Below are positions 7,778-17,611 of a stretch of DNA of 64,000 bases, piece by piece; position 1 is the first letter of the stretch; each line of letters starts with the position of its first letter. This DNA is from Gordonia malaquae NBRC 108250 (GTDB lineage: Bacteria; Actinomycetota; Actinomycetes; Mycobacteriales; Mycobacteriaceae): the NCBI RefSeq assembly GCF_000344135.1, contig NZ_BAOP01000018.1, forward strand, positions 1 to 64,000. Reading direction: 5' to 3'. The position numbers were made by a program, and so were the translations under genes. The notes beneath the pieces were generated by a model, which was not told the DNA's origin, made no database searches, and worked only from the letters and a program-made list of their open reading frames with translations.

Positions 7778-9625
7778 ATGCGACGCCCGATCATCCGACT
7801 GTCCGTCGTGACGACGTCTGTTCTGCTCACCGCAGCGCTCGGCGTCGCACCCGCGTACGCCTCACCGATCGACGACGGCCTCGCCGCTGTCGGCAATCTG
7901 CTGCCCGGTGCGCCGCACCCCGACAAGCCGAAGACCTCGAAAACCGCTCCCTCGACACCGAAGGCCCGACCGACCACATCGTCACCCAAGCCTTCAACGA
8001 CGACGTCTGCGGCGCCCACACCGGCCGCCGCTCCAGCCGGTGAGCGTGTCGACCTGGTGGACGGCACGTCGATTCTGCTGCCGCACAACGCATCCGCCGC
8101 GACCAAGGTCTCCATGCTGACCGACGTCCGCGAACGTCTCACGGCACAGGGCATGGACCTGCTGAACCGGCTGATGTCCCTCCTCCCGGGAACGAACGGT
8201 CCCAGCCGTGGAACTCCGGTCCTCACAGTGACGCCCACGACCGGTCTCCGGTCGGGCGCGACGGTGACCGTCAGCGGCAAGGGATACCGCAGCGGCGAGA
8301 ACGTGTACGTCACCCAGACGATCGCGAAGCCTTCGTCGGGCTACCCGAGCACATACGCCGACGCCAAGAAGGTCACGGTGGGCTCCACCGGGACCTTCAG
8401 CACACAGATCGCCGTCACCTCGACGTTCGGCAAGGTGAACTGCCTGCGCACGGCATGCTTCGTCGCATCGTTCACGGCATTCCCGAAACTCGCCGACCGC
8501 AGTCAGGACGCATGGGTCCCGATTTCGTTCAGCGCGGCGGGCGGCCCGGCGGAAACCTCTCCCAGTGCACCCGGCCGACCGGCCGCACCAGTGGCTCCCA
8601 GGCCGGGCGCAGGTCCGTCCGTAAGTGTCGATCGAACCTCCGGACTCAACCCGTCGGGCGATTCCGTCACCGTCTCGGGCTCGGGATTCTCCACCAGCGG
8701 TCCCGGGGTCTACGTCGGCATCGCGCAGTCGAACCAGTTCTCGGTCACCGACCAGTCGTCGTTCGACGATCGTGCAGTCTGGGTGGCCACCAGCAACGGG
8801 CGCATGCGCGCCGACGGCTCGTTCAGCGTGCAACTCCCGGTCAAGGCGAAATTCGGCCGCGCCGACTGCACCACCTCGCCGTGTGCGGTCTACACGTTCG
8901 CCGCACACGGCTCATCCGACCGCAGTCAGGACACCGCGACCGGTGTCTCGTTCACCGGAGGGCCCGCCGCCGACCGCGCCGTGGCGGTTCCGACCGACGG
9001 CGGCCGGTCGCGCCCCGCGCCGCCCGCAGAGAACCGCGGCACCGGCACTGCCTCGACGTCCCTGTCCACATCGACGATCGCCGCGACCGGCACCACGTCG
9101 GTCACCGTGAACGGCACCGGTTTCGCGACCACCGGTCCGGGTGTCTACGTCGGTGTCGCCGAGACCGGCAAGTACTCGACCACCGACTCGAGTGCGTACA
9201 ACCCGGTGACATGGGTGCCGTCGACCCAGATCTCCGCCGACGGCTCATTCTCGGTGACCCTCGACGTGGCCCCTGTGTTCGGTGCGGGCAACTGCATCAA
9301 GAACGCATGCGCCGTGTACACCTTCGCCGCCCACGGATCATCTGATCGCAGCCAGGACACCTCGTCGCCGCTGACCGTCGCAGGCACTGCTGCCGAGAAG
9401 GCGCGCGCGCTCAGCGACGGCCCGAAGCCCGGTGCCCCGTCGTCAACCGCTCCCGGCTCGTCGACGGCGCCCGCCGTCGCTGCGGCAGGCGACCCGTCCG
9501 CACCGACCACCACGGCGTCCGCACAGGACGATTCCTCGACCAACTGGTGGGCGTGGGGAGGCGGAGCACTCGCCGTGGTGATCGCCGCTGCCGCAGGCTA
9601 CGGAGCCGCTCGACTCCGCAACTGA
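7778..9625 (+). CDS. exported wall-anchored protein with three neocarzinostatin-like domains
   Basis: A 615-residue exported protein. Seen: a signal peptide ending near APAYA (residue 28), a Thr/Pro/Lys-rich spacer to about 90, three repeats at roughly 147-248, 280-392 and 425-536, a low-complexity Ala/Ser/Thr linker, and a C-terminal membrane helix (about 590-612) with a short basic end. Each repeat has one close cysteine pair (CLRTAC, CTTSPC, CIKNAC), and two end in AAHGSSDRSQDT, resembling the CTTAAC region of neocarzinostatin apoprotein. An iron-box-like site precedes the gene, so iron-starvation control and a surface role in heme or iron handling are inferred. Its 3' end overlaps the convergent MaoC-like gene by 28 bp. 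Confidence 0.75.
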   Translation: MRRPIIRLSVVTTSVLLTAALGVAPAYASPIDDGLAAVGNLLPGAPHPDKPKTSKTAPSTPKARPTTSSPKPSTTTSAAPTPAAAPAGERVDLVDGTSILLPHNASAATKVSMLTDVRERLTAQGMDLLNRLMSLLPGTNGPSRGTPVLTVTPTTGLRSGATVTVSGKGYRSGENVYVTQTIAKPSSGYPSTYADAKKVTVGSTGTFSTQIAVTSTFGKVNCLRTACFVASFTAFPKLADRSQDAWVPISFSAAGGPAETSPSAPGRPAAPVAPRPGAGPSVSVDRTSGLNPSGDSVTVSGSGFSTSGPGVYVGIAQSNQFSVTDQSSFDDRAVWVATSNGRMRADGSFSVQLPVKAKFGRADCTTSPCAVYTFAAHGSSDRSQDTATGVSFTGGPAADRAVAVPTDGGRSRPAPPAENRGTGTASTSLSTSTIAATGTTSVTVNGTGFATTGPGVYVGVAETGKYSTTDSSAYNPVTWVPSTQISADGSFSVTLDVAPVFGAGNCIKNACAVYTFAAHGSSDRSQDTSSPLTVAGTAAEKARALSDGPKPGAPSSTAPGSSTAPAVAAAGDPSAPTTTASAQDDSSTNWWAWGGGALAVVIAAAAGYGAARLRN

Positions 9626-10074
9626 TCTCCAGGGGTGGGCGCCAGGTGCACGTAGAGGGTCGTCGACACGGCCAGCACCTGGCGTCCCGTCTGGTTCGTG
9701 AGCGTCCGCTCGACCGCGACGAATGCTCGTCGACGATCGGGCTCGTGGTCGATCCGCATGATCTCGCCCTGACCGGACAAGACGTCACCGACGCGCACCG
9801 GACGCAGGAATCGCACGTCGACGCTGCGTCCAGCGATCACGTGCCAGTGCCGGTACATCGCTTCGACGGACAGTCGTTGATTGATCGCCATCGTGTGGAC
9901 ACCGGACGCGATCAGCCCGTCGTATGCGCCGTCGTCGGCCGCCGCCGCGTCCGAGTGAAAGTCTTGCGGGTCCCACTTCTGCGCGAACTCGACGAGTTCG
10001 TCGTGCGTCACCTCGTGTCGGCCGAACCGGTACACGGTCCCGACCCGGAGGTCGTCGCCGTAGAGCTTGTCCAT
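9598..10074 (-). CDS. MaoC-like hotdog dehydratase-domain protein
   Basis: A 158-residue single hotdog protein of the MaoC/R-specific enoyl-CoA hydratase group. Seen: YRFGRHEVTHDELVEFAQKWDPQDFHSDAAAA at the N-terminal half, which carries the D-x(4)-H pair (DPQDFH) of hydratase-type active sites, then GLIASGVHTMAI and FLRPVRVGD. Such proteins hydrate 2-enoyl-CoA. It overlaps the convergent exported-protein gene at its 3' end and lies downstream of an SDR gene in the same direction (28-bp gap), which may form a pair acting on acyl chains. Confidence 0.85.
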   Translation of the reverse strand: MDKLYGDDLRVGTVYRFGRHEVTHDELVEFAQKWDPQDFHSDAAAADDGAYDGLIASGVHTMAINQRLSVEAMYRHWHVIAGRSVDVRFLRPVRVGDVLSGQGEIMRIDHEPDRRRAFVAVERTLTNQTGRQVLAVSTTLYVHLAPTPGDQLRSRAAP

Positions 10075-10102
10075 CGTCCGACCGTATCGGACGAGTTCGA
10101 CG

Positions 10103-10912
10103 TCAGACTTTGCGGCGGATGAGTCCCTGCATCATCTTGTGGTGACCGAGGACCGCGCGGGCACGATCGGGCAGGCCGGTGACGACGGGACTGTCCTGAT
10201 TCGGCGAGACGACGTGCACCGGTCCGGCGGCGAGGTTCGCCAGCCCTTCACGAGCGACGTCGCTCGGCTGCCCGACAACCAGGCCCGGCATGTCGAAGTC
10301 GAGTCCCCCGCGTCGCATCGCAGGAGTGTCGGTGACTCCGAGGACGAGATGGAGGACGTCGACGCCCGCATCCCGAAGCTCCAGCCACAGGCCTTCCGTG
10401 AAGATCCGCATGTACGCCTTCGACCCGCCGTAGACCGTGTGCTCCGCCGATCCCAGATACCCGCTCATCGATCCGATCGTGACGATCCCACCGGAGCCAC
10501 GCTTGCGCATGCGCGCGCCGAAATGGTGAGCGAGCGCCATCGGCACGGTCACGTTGAGCGTCAACACGTTCATGAACTCGCCGAGATCGCCTTCGACGAA
10601 CCGCGAGCCGTAACTGTTGGCGCCCGCGTTGCAGACGAGCAGCCCGACGTCGAGCCCGTGAGTCTCGTCCATGACGAGTTGGAGGTCGGAGGGAACTGTG
10701 AGGTCGGCGCTGATCACGAGGACATCGGCGCCGAGCGCCCGGCATCGCTCCGCAGTCTCCTCGAGCGGAGCCTTCTTCCGTGCGACCAGGACGACGTTCA
10801 GACCGGCTGCGGAGACCTGTTCGGCGAACTCCGCGCCGACGCCTTCGGAGCCCCCGACGATCACCGCCCACGGGCCGTACTTCGCGGCGTCGATTCCTGC
10901 CACGTCTGACAT
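10103..10912 (-). CDS. short-chain dehydrogenase/reductase
   Basis: A 269-residue SDR. Seen: a nucleotide-binding GGSEGVGAEF near residue 20 (a variant of TGxxxGIG), NAG at about 87, and the catalytic YxxxK as VYGGSKAYM, with the serine in IGSMSGYLG. It is a Rossmann NAD(P)-dependent oxidoreductase. The start at 10912 (MSDVAGID) is preferred over a start 27 bases upstream that would lie in the stem-loop at 10924-10950. It is followed closely by the MaoC-like gene. Substrate unknown. Confidence 0.88.
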   Translation of the reverse strand: MSDVAGIDAAKYGPWAVIVGGSEGVGAEFAEQVSAAGLNVVLVARKKAPLEETAERCRALGADVLVISADLTVPSDLQLVMDETHGLDVGLLVCNAGANSYGSRFVEGDLGEFMNVLTLNVTVPMALAHHFGARMRKRGSGGIVTIGSMSGYLGSAEHTVYGGSKAYMRIFTEGLWLELRDAGVDVLHLVLGVTDTPAMRRGGLDFDMPGLVVGQPSDVAREGLANLAAGPVHVVSPNQDSPVVTGLPDRARAVLGHHKMMQGLIRRKV

Positions 10913-10923
10913 CGCTCTCCCGT

Positions 10924-10950
10924 CGTCGAAGGCTTGCATCGCCTTCGACG
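10924..10950. terminator. stem-loop between coaX and the SDR gene
   Basis: Perfect 10-bp inverted repeat CGTCGAAGGC / GCCTTCGACG with a 7-base loop, placed just after the coaX stop on the minus strand. There is no T-run, so it is a weak or non-canonical terminator, and it could also be a processing hairpin. Confidence 0.5.
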
Positions 10951-10972
10951 CTACCTATGCGGTGAGACTCGC

Positions 10973-11764
10973 TCAGCGCTTACGGGACCGTTCATGGACG
11001 CGACGCAGGCCGTCCAGGGTGAGATGGGGCCTGTGGTCGGTGAGCGTGACGCATTCGCCGAACATGAGCGGCGCCAGGTAACCGGTCGCGACGACGGCGA
11101 CGTCCGGACCGTCGAAGCCCGGAACGTCACGGCGGATCCGCTGGACGAGACCGTCGATCTGACCTGCGAATCCGTAGAGGATGCCCGACTGCAGCGCTTC
11201 CACGGTGTTCTTGCCGACGACGCTGCGTGGGGGTCGGAGTTCCACCTTGCGCACGGTCACCGTGTGGTCGCTGAGAGCTCCGACGGCGAGGTCGATGCCG
11301 GGAGCGATCGCACCACCGAGAAACTCGCCGTTCGCCGACACCGCGTCGACGACTGTCGCCGTTCCGCAGGCCACCACGATGCACGGGCGGCCGGGGAAGT
11401 TCTCGTGTGCGGCGAGCGCGTTGGCGACCCGGTCCGTGCCGACTTCCTTCGGGTTGTCGACGAGCAATGGGACACCCGTCCGGACGCCCGGCTCGAGCAG
11501 CACGTGCGGCCCGTTCCCGAAGTACCGCGGCAGCATCACGCGCATCTCACGCAGCAGCGACGGGACCGTCGACAGCACTGCCACCGCCGTCACCTGCTCG
11601 ACGTCGCGCCCGAGCAGGCCGCGCAATGTCAGCGCGAGTTCGTCAGCGGTGTAGTTCGGCTGGGTGTGTATTCGCCAGTCGCGCACGAGTGCCGCATTGT
11701 CACCGACACCTGCGAACACTCCGAGATGGATGTTCGTGTTGCCGATGTCGACTGTGAGGAGCAT
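10973..11764 (-). CDS. coaX: type III pantothenate kinase
   Basis: A 263-residue CoaX that phosphorylates pantothenate, the first step toward coenzyme A. Seen: the N-terminal phosphate loop DIGNTNIHLGVF and the later VDNPKEVGTDRVANALAAHE and VVACGTATVVDAV segments of the ASKHA fold. The start overlaps the panD stop region by one base, so panC-panD-coaX is probably one transcript. Length matches the family. Confidence 0.96.
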   Translation of the reverse strand: MLLTVDIGNTNIHLGVFAGVGDNAALVRDWRIHTQPNYTADELALTLRGLLGRDVEQVTAVAVLSTVPSLLREMRVMLPRYFGNGPHVLLEPGVRTGVPLLVDNPKEVGTDRVANALAAHENFPGRPCIVVACGTATVVDAVSANGEFLGGAIAPGIDLAVGALSDHTVTVRKVELRPPRSVVGKNTVEALQSGILYGFAGQIDGLVQRIRRDVPGFDGPDVAVVATGYLAPLMFGECVTLTDHRPHLTLDGLRRVHERSRKR

Positions 11765-12201
11765 CAGGCGGGGGTGGTGACGAGTTCACGCTCGGGGTGG
11801 CGCGGATCCTTGAGGCCGGAGTCGGCGGGGACGTCCGCCGGGTCGTCGCCGACGCTGATCTGTCGGTTGTCGGCGTCGACGAACACCACGCGCGGGGAGT
11901 AGGCGGCCACTTCGGCCTCGTCCATCACGCCGTAGGCGATGATGATCACCAGATCGCCAGGGTGGACGAGATGGGCTGCAGCACCGTTGATCCCGATCAC
12001 GCCGGTGCCGCGTTCGCCTGCGATGGCATACGTCTCGAGGCGGTTGCCGTTGTTGATGTCGACGATCGTCACCTGCTCGCCCTCGCGGATGTCGGAGGCC
12101 TCGAGCAGGTCGGCGTCGATGGTGACCGAGCCGACGTAGTGCAGGTCGGCCTGCGTCACCGTCGCCCGGTGGATCTTGGACTTCATCATGGTGCGGAACA
12201 T
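11764..12201 (-). CDS. panD: aspartate 1-decarboxylase proenzyme
   Basis: A 145-residue pyruvoyl-dependent enzyme making beta-alanine from aspartate for pantothenate synthesis. Starting at the ATG at 12201 puts the self-cleavage pair in HYVGSVTID at Gly24-Ser25, exactly as in the classical enzyme, and AAGAAGG lies 6 bases upstream. A TTG two codons earlier is possible but less likely. It begins 2 bp after the panC stop. The C-terminal tail after about residue 115 is longer than in E. coli, as in mycobacterial PanD. Confidence 0.96.
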   Translation of the reverse strand: MFRTMMKSKIHRATVTQADLHYVGSVTIDADLLEASDIREGEQVTIVDINNGNRLETYAIAGERGTGVIGINGAAAHLVHPGDLVIIIAYGVMDEAEVAAYSPRVVFVDADNRQISVGDDPADVPADSGLKDPRHPERELVTTPA

Positions 12202-12203
12202 GC

Positions 12204-13097
12204 TCAACCTTCTTCTTTTCCGATGAACCCGGTACCGATCGCGACGCCGACGTTGTCGAGCAGTCGCGTGGATCCCAGTCGGGCCGCCACGAGCAGCCGC
12301 CCGTCCCCCACCTCGGGGGGATCTTCCAGTCCTCTGCCGCGCAGCGCGAGGTAATCGACCTCGATGCTCGGCTCGGTGTCGAGCACGGCCCGGGCCGCCG
12401 CAAGAATCGCGGCCTCCCCGTGCTCTGCGGCATGCGTGCCAGCGAGCAGAGCCGCCGACAGCGTTGTCGCCAGTTCACGATCCTGCGCCGACAGGTACCG
12501 ATTGCGCGACGACAGGGCGAGGCCGTCCGCCTCGCGAACCGTCGGGACACCGACGACCGCGACGTCCAGGTTCAGATCGTTGACCATCTGGTTGATGAGA
12601 ACGAGCTGCTGGTAGTCCTTCTCGCCGAAGTACGCGACGTGCGGGGCCACGATGTTGAAGAGCTTGTTGACGACGGTGAGCATGCCCGAGAAGTGCGTGG
12701 GACGCGCAGCTCCCTCGAGTATCTCCCCTGCCGGGCCCGGGTGGATCGTCGTCCGCGGCCCGATCGGATACATGTGCTTCGCGGTGGGCGCGAACACCAG
12801 CTCGACGCCGAGCTCGCGGAGCTTGGCGACGTCGTCGTCGAACGTGCGCGGGTACGCGTCGAGGTCTTCGCCCGCGCCGAACTGCAGCGGATTGACGAAG
12901 ATCGACACGACCACCACGGTGCCCAGGTCCTGTGCGGTCCGCACCAACTGCAGGTGTCCCTCGTGGAGGGCGCCCATCGTCGGGACGAGCGCGACGCGCT
13001 TGCCGGTGCCGCGCAGGGCCTTGGTGATGCGACGCATCACCGCGGGTTCGCTGTGCACGGTCAGCTCGCCGGGCGTGAACAGGGGTGCATCGGTCAC
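12204..13097 (-). CDS. panC: pantothenate synthetase (pantoate--beta-alanine ligase)
   Basis: A 297-residue ATP-dependent ligase joining pantoate and beta-alanine. Seen: [14 protein letters not shown] with the nucleotidyl-transferase HxGH at residues 45-48, [17 protein letters not shown], and SSRNRYLS (the KMSKS-equivalent loop). Its start overlaps the DUF2520 gene stop by 4 bases. It is followed by panD at 2 bp. Confidence 0.96.
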   Translation of the reverse strand: MTDAPLFTPGELTVHSEPAVMRRITKALRGTGKRVALVPTMGALHEGHLQLVRTAQDLGTVVVVSIFVNPLQFGAGEDLDAYPRTFDDDVAKLRELGVELVFAPTAKHMYPIGPRTTIHPGPAGEILEGAARPTHFSGMLTVVNKLFNIVAPHVAYFGEKDYQQLVLINQMVNDLNLDVAVVGVPTVREADGLALSSRNRYLSAQDRELATTLSAALLAGTHAAEHGEAAILAAARAVLDTEPSIEVDYLALRGRGLEDPPEVGDGRLLVAARLGSTRLLDNVGVAIGTGFIGKEEG

Positions 13098-14011
13098 GGG
13101 TGTGCCTCCAGCATTTCGCGGAGGGCCTGCGGCGAGTCGTGCTGGGCTGCAGCTCGACCGGCGAGCACACGGTAACCGTGAGCGATGCCCTCGTGGACGT
13201 CGGACAATTCATCGAGGTGTCGGGCGACTGTGTCGATGTCACCGCGGGCGACGGGACCGGTCAGCGCGGACCGCCCCTGTGAGAGCACGTTCTCCAACGA
13301 CGCGGTGACCAGCGGTGCGAGGAGTTGCTCGGCGAGACCGATGGATCCGCCGTCGACTGTCGCGGTGCGCGCGGCGTGACCGCCGGGCCCCGCGATCGCC
13401 GCCTGCAATGCCGTGACGGCGTCGGTGATCAGTGCGTTCAAATTGTTCGCGCCGTGCGCGAGGGCCGCGTGATAGAGCGTCCTGCTCGTCTCGGCGATGC
13501 GGATGGGCGTCGCTCCCAGTTCCAGCACCAGAGCCATCGCGATCGCGTCGCCGATCTCATCGGCCGCTGTGACGCCGAAGCACGACGCCGACAGCCGAGC
13601 CGTATCGTCGCGGGTGCCGACGAATGTCATGGCCGGGTGGGTCGCGAGAACGATGCCGCCGCGGCGGGCGATCGGGCCGAGGACATCGACGCCGTGGGCG
13701 CCTGCGGTGTGGGTGACGATGGTTCCCGGCCGAAAGGCGTCGGCGGCGGCGATCTGCGATGCGACGTCGGCGAGAACGGTGTCCGGGACGGCGACGACGA
13801 TGAGGTCAGACGCCGCGACGAGCGAGTTCAGATCGCAGATCTCAGCGGACGGCAGTCGATCATGGACGCGTGCCGCAGACTGCGGGGAGTTCGCGACGAC
13901 GGAGTTCACGTGGTGACCTGCGGCGGCTAGGGCTTCGCCGAGTGCAGTACCGACACGTCCCGCACTCACGATCCCGACGCGTAGCCGCGCCGGCGCCGTC
14001 GGTGAATTCAC
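13094..14011 (-). CDS. Rossmann-like DUF2520 protein
   Basis: A 305-residue protein with an N-terminal Rossmann-like domain ([22 protein letters not shown]) and a C-terminal DUF2520 domain ([11 protein letters not shown]... [19 protein letters not shown]). It corresponds to Rv3603c. Its constant position before panC-panD has led to the idea that it supplies a ketopantoate-reductase-like step; this is not proven here. The GTG at 14011 was chosen because GGAGG lies about 5 bases upstream; a longer frame starting 48 bases earlier lacks one. It overlaps panC by 4 bases. Confidence 0.88.
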   Translation of the reverse strand: MNSPTAPARLRVGIVSAGRVGTALGEALAAAGHHVNSVVANSPQSAARVHDRLPSAEICDLNSLVAASDLIVVAVPDTVLADVASQIAAADAFRPGTIVTHTAGAHGVDVLGPIARRGGIVLATHPAMTFVGTRDDTARLSASCFGVTAADEIGDAIAMALVLELGATPIRIAETSRTLYHAALAHGANNLNALITDAVTALQAAIAGPGGHAARTATVDGGSIGLAEQLLAPLVTASLENVLSQGRSALTGPVARGDIDTVARHLDELSDVHEGIAHGYRVLAGRAAAQHDSPQALREMLEAHP

Positions 14012-14173
14012 CGCTGCCTCCAACTCGATGTTCCAGTCCCTCCCACATGCGGTGCGCATGCTCCGGGTACCAGACGTCCGGACACCACGATAGGCGTCCC
14101 GCCACGACCTCGCCAGACGCCTGTGACTGGCTTCACCCTGAAGTGTTGTCGCCGTGGTGAGTCCCGACGCAGA

Positions 14174-15226
14174 TCAGTCGCGGCGGCGGCGGCCTCCGGA
14201 CTTGCGTTCGCCGTCGTTCGCGCCTTCGCGAAGGCGCGAGAACAGTTCACTAGCGGGCCGGCCTGCGGCGTGCGCGCCGTCTTCGTTCGGATGCTGCTGC
14301 GGCTGGGACTGCGGGGGCTGGGACTTCGGGGGCTGGGGACGCTGCGGGCGAGCGGGCGTCTGACGCATTGGGCCCGACGGCGGTTCGTACGCGCCTGCGC
14401 CGAACGCGGCACGCAGATGTCCACCGGTCTGCGGGCCCGCGGGAAACTGCGGCCGTGGTGCGGGTCCGGCCTGCTGGGGACGCTGGGGCGCCTGCGGGAC
14501 CGGCGGCGGCTGCGGGAACCGGCCCGATGGAGCCTGCTGGGGCTTGGCCTGAGACGGCTGCGGCTCTGCACGGACAGGTTCGGGTGCCGGCTCCTCGGTG
14601 ACCACAGGGATGATCTCCGTCATGCCCGACGGCGGGACGTCACTCGCGGGGGCATGGCGTCCCGACTCGACGGGCGGGGCCGTCGAGGCGAAGTCTCGCT
14701 CAGCGGCGGCACGGTCGTCCGAGTCCCCGGCGTATGTCGCTCCCGCAAGGCCCGATCCGAGTTCGCGGGGCCGTTCGAGGCCGATCGCGATCCGCGACGC
14801 AGGCAGTGGCTCGCCGAGCAACTGCTCGAGGCTCGACCGCAGCGCCAGGACCTGAATCTTGAGGTCTTCGAGTTCGTGGTTGGTCTCCGTCGACATCTCG
14901 TGCCGGATCGACGCCTCGACGTCCGACTCGTACTGACGACGGGCCGCGATCTCACGCTCCAACTGGAGCTCGTAGACGAGTCGCAGATCTCGGGTGCGCC
15001 CTTCGGCGACGTCTGCCTGGCGTCGGTACTTCGTCACCAGGACCGCGCCGATCACCGCCGCCCACAGAGCCGCGATCACGGCGAGAGACGCCTGCATCGA
15101 CAGGTCGTCGCCCAGGACCATGAGCAGACTCGCGACCAGGGCCAGCACCACGAAGAGCGCGATCACCCACTGGCCTGCGGAAGTACGCGAACCCTGATTG
15201 GAGTCGGACTGTGCCTCGTCGGTCAT
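14174..15226 (-). CDS. DUF6779 membrane protein (Rv3604c-like)
   Basis: A 350-residue membrane protein. Seen: two N-terminal helices (about residues 18-38 and 44-65), a charged, probably coiled-coil segment (RLVYELQLEREIAARRQYESD, about 80-135) and a long Pro/Gln/Arg-rich disordered tail. The start at 15226 (MTDEAQSD) directly precedes the membrane segments; the frame upstream has no homology. It sits in the folate/pantothenate cluster as its counterpart does in M. tuberculosis. No function is established. Confidence 0.85.
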   Translation of the reverse strand: MTDEAQSDSNQGSRTSAGQWVIALFVVLALVASLLMVLGDDLSMQASLAVIAALWAAVIGAVLVTKYRRQADVAEGRTRDLRLVYELQLEREIAARRQYESDVEASIRHEMSTETNHELEDLKIQVLALRSSLEQLLGEPLPASRIAIGLERPRELGSGLAGATYAGDSDDRAAAERDFASTAPPVESGRHAPASDVPPSGMTEIIPVVTEEPAPEPVRAEPQPSQAKPQQAPSGRFPQPPPVPQAPQRPQQAGPAPRPQFPAGPQTGGHLRAAFGAGAYEPPSGPMRQTPARPQRPQPPKSQPPQSQPQQHPNEDGAHAAGRPASELFSRLREGANDGERKSGGRRRRD

Positions 15227-15332
15227 GCACGCCAACTTACCGGCCCGTAGACGCGTACGGACGTACCGGACCTCGGAAAGTCGTCCCGTCGCCTTCGTTC
15301 GCCGTCCGACGCCCCCCATCGAGGCGACGCTG

Positions 15333-15845
15333 TCAGGCGGGAGCGGGGTCGGAGGCGTCCGATTCGGAGTCGGGATCGTCGGGTGCGCGGCAGCAGTGTT
15401 CCAGCCACACTGCGGCGGCCGCGAGCAGGACACCACCGACGGCCCCGACAATCGCGGCCGGACGGTCGGCGCGCGCAGCGTCGAGCAGGCCGTTGTCGAG
15501 CAGGAACACGAGCACACCGGTCCACCCGCCTGCGGCGATCGCACCGAGGATGGCTGACGCCTTCGCCAGCACCATCACTCGGGCGACGGCGATCGGGTGC
15601 AGTTGTCCGCGTGCCCGACCGATGTCGCGTCCGGCGACGCGCGCTCGAACGATGAAGCCCGTGATCAACTCGAACACCGCGAGAACGTACAGGGACACTC
15701 CGGCGGGCCACGGCAGCGACGGAAACGCGCCGTAGTTGTAGCGGATCAGGATCCACAGTGCGAGTCCGGCGACCACGGCGATCAGAAGCAGGTCGCGGAC
15801 GCGGGTGAGGGTCATCCGCTCTTCGTCGTCGCCGGTCCCCTTCAT
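15333..15845 (-). CDS. DUF3180 membrane protein (Rv3605c-like)
   Basis: A 170-residue integral membrane protein with about four helices (LLLIAVVAGLALWILI, GVSLYVLAVFELITGFI, ASAILGAIAAGGWTGVLVFLL, IVGAVGGVLLAAAAVWL) and an acidic tail ending DSESDASDPAPA. The start at 15845 overlaps the folK stop by 4 bases (ATGA), so it is coupled to the folate genes. Conserved in actinobacteria without known function. Confidence 0.88.
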   Translation of the reverse strand: MKGTGDDEERMTLTRVRDLLLIAVVAGLALWILIRYNYGAFPSLPWPAGVSLYVLAVFELITGFIVRARVAGRDIGRARGQLHPIAVARVMVLAKASAILGAIAAGGWTGVLVFLLDNGLLDAARADRPAAIVGAVGGVLLAAAAVWLEHCCRAPDDPDSESDASDPAPA

Positions 15846-16351
15846 CGCAGCGCTCCCGCACGGCGGACGCCCGCCGCTTCGGCGGAATCCAAACCGCTGA
15901 TCAGGTCGGCGACTGCCCGCGGACCGGCCTCTGTGACGAGCACGGCGTCGGGGTCGACTGCGAGCCACGGCACGAGCACGAAGGCACGCAGTTGGGCACG
16001 CGGGTGCGGGAGCGTGAGGTCCGGGTCGTCCGAGACGACTGTCGTTCCGTCGACGTCGACGGTGATCACGTCGACGTCCAAGGTCCGCGGCCCCCATCGC
16101 ACGTCGCGGACCCGTTCCGCGGCCTGCTCACACGATCGGCAGAACTCGAGCCATTCCGCCGGAGTCCGGTCGGCTTCGACGATCAGGGTCACGTTGGCGA
16201 AGTCGTCTTGTTCGACGCCGCCCCACGGCGCGGTGAGGTAGACGTCGGACACCGCGACCAGGTCGTCGCCCGCAGCGTCGACCACCGACCGCAGGAACGC
16301 CTCGCTGTCGCCGATGTTCGACCCGGCGGACAGGACTGCGCGGCTGGTCAC
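15842..16351 (-). CDS. folK: 2-amino-4-hydroxy-6-hydroxymethyldihydropteridine pyrophosphokinase
   Basis: A 169-residue HPPK, which transfers pyrophosphate from ATP to 6-hydroxymethyldihydropterin in folate synthesis. Seen: [13 protein letters not shown] at the start, [18 protein letters not shown], and the metal/ATP motif [10 protein letters not shown]. The GTG at 16351 overlaps the folB stop (GTGA); a longer frame reading back to 16447 would run deep into folB. Confidence 0.95.
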   Translation of the reverse strand: MTSRAVLSAGSNIGDSEAFLRSVVDAAGDDLVAVSDVYLTAPWGGVEQDDFANVTLIVEADRTPAEWLEFCRSCEQAAERVRDVRWGPRTLDVDVITVDVDGTTVVSDDPDLTLPHPRAQLRAFVLVPWLAVDPDAVLVTEAGPRAVADLISGLDSAEAAGVRRAGALR

Positions 16352-16725
16352 GCTCCGCGCGGCTTCCGTGAGCGTCGTGCGACGACCGCGACGTCGTCGA
16401 AGGTCAGTGGGATCGGCGCAGACGGCTTGTGCAGTGTCACTTCGCACGCGACGATCCGTTCATCGTCGGCCATCACCGCGTCGGCGATCTCGGCGCTGAC
16501 CGTCTCGATGAGGTCGCGCGACGGACCTGCGATGATGTCGTGCGCACGCTGCGCGAGCGTGCCGTAGTCGACGGTGTCGGCGAGGTCGTCGGACGCGGCG
16601 GCGGCGCGCAGGTCGACCCACAGTGTGACGTCGACGATGAACTCTTGGCCGTCGCGCTTCTCGTGGTCGAAGACGCCGTGGTTGCCGCGGACCCGCAGTC
16701 CACGGAGTTCGATCCGGTCAGCCAT
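16348..16725 (-). CDS. folB: dihydroneopterin aldolase
   Basis: A 125-residue aldolase converting dihydroneopterin to 6-hydroxymethyldihydropterin. Seen: [25 protein letters not shown] with the usual G-x-HGVxxxE active-site motif, [10 protein letters not shown], and the C-terminal [11 protein letters not shown] (catalytic Lys). It overlaps the folP end by 8 bases and has AAGGGGA upstream. The start at MADRIEL fits family length. Confidence 0.95.
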   Translation of the reverse strand: MADRIELRGLRVRGNHGVFDHEKRDGQEFIVDVTLWVDLRAAAASDDLADTVDYGTLAQRAHDIIAGPSRDLIETVSAEIADAVMADDERIVACEVTLHKPSAPIPLTFDDVAVVARRSRKPRGA

Positions 16726-17611
16726 GAGTTCCCCTTCGTCCCCCGGCACGCCATGCGGCGGCCACGTCGATCGCGTCACGGCTCGCCGCGACGTCGTGCA
16801 CTCGCACTCCCCACGCGCCCCCGGCCGCCGACAACGCCGAGACGGCCGCGGTCGCGACCTCACGTCCGGCAGGCGGGCGGTCACGCCCGTCCGCGGCCAA
16901 CAGGGACCCGAGGAATCGCTTGCGCGACGCCCCGATCAGAATCGGGAAACCCAGTCCGACAAGCGTTGGAAGCGCGTGCAGCAAGGCCCAGTTGTGCTCC
17001 GCGGTCTTCGCGAAGCCGAGACCCGGATCGAGGACGATCCGATCCGGATCCACTCCGGCGGCGACTGCCGCGTCGACCTGACCGAGGAGTTCACCCGAGA
17101 CCTCGGCGACGACGTCGCGGTACCCGACCGCGTCGTCGACCCGGTGGGTGAAGTGACGGTCTCCGGCCGCAGCCTCACCCGCTGGTCGCCAGTGCATGAG
17201 AATCCACGGCGCGCCGGCGTCGGCGAGGACACGCCCCATGTCAGGGTCGGCACGGCCACCCGACACGTCGTTGACGATGCTCGCACCCGCTTCCAACGCC
17301 GCCGCCGCGACCGACGCACGCATCGTGTCCACGGACACGCGAACCCCGGCATCGGTGAGCGCCGAGATCACCGGGACCACCCGCTGAGCCTCCGTACCGG
17401 GATCGACGCGAATCGCGCCCGGCCTCGTGGACTCCCCGCCGACGTCGACGATGTCGGCGCCGGCCGAGGCGAGAGCCTGGCCGTGCCGAACCGCGTCGTC
17501 CACGTCGAGGTACCGACCGCCGTCGGAGAACGAGTCGGCCGTCACATTGAGCACACCCATCACCAGGGTGCGCTCATCGACGGGCTCGTCTGCGAGTGGT
17601 CGGCCGGTCAC
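16718..17611 (-). CDS. folP: dihydropteroate synthase
   Basis: A 297-residue TIM-barrel enzyme joining the pterin diphosphate to p-aminobenzoate; the sulfonamide target. Seen: [44 protein letters not shown] and [12 protein letters not shown]. The GTG at 17611 overlaps the folE stop (GTGA), and the reading frame further upstream runs antiparallel through folE without homology. Confidence 0.96.
   Translation of the reverse strand: MTGRPLADEPVDERTLVMGVLNVTADSFSDGGRYLDVDDAVRHGQALASAGADIVDVGGESTRPGAIRVDPGTEAQRVVPVISALTDAGVRVSVDTMRASVAAAALEAGASIVNDVSGGRADPDMGRVLADAGAPWILMHWRPAGEAAAGDRHFTHRVDDAVGYRDVVAEVSGELLGQVDAAVAAGVDPDRIVLDPGLGFAKTAEHNWALLHALPTLVGLGFPILIGASRKRFLGSLLAADGRDRPPAGREVATAAVSALSAAGGAWGVRVHDVAASRDAIDVAAAWRAGGRRGTHG

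Noticed and set aside
7693-8313. Minus-strand frame at the start of the neocarzinostatin-like gene
   Set aside because: The plus-strand frame has a signal peptide, repeats and an iron-box promoter; the minus frame has none.
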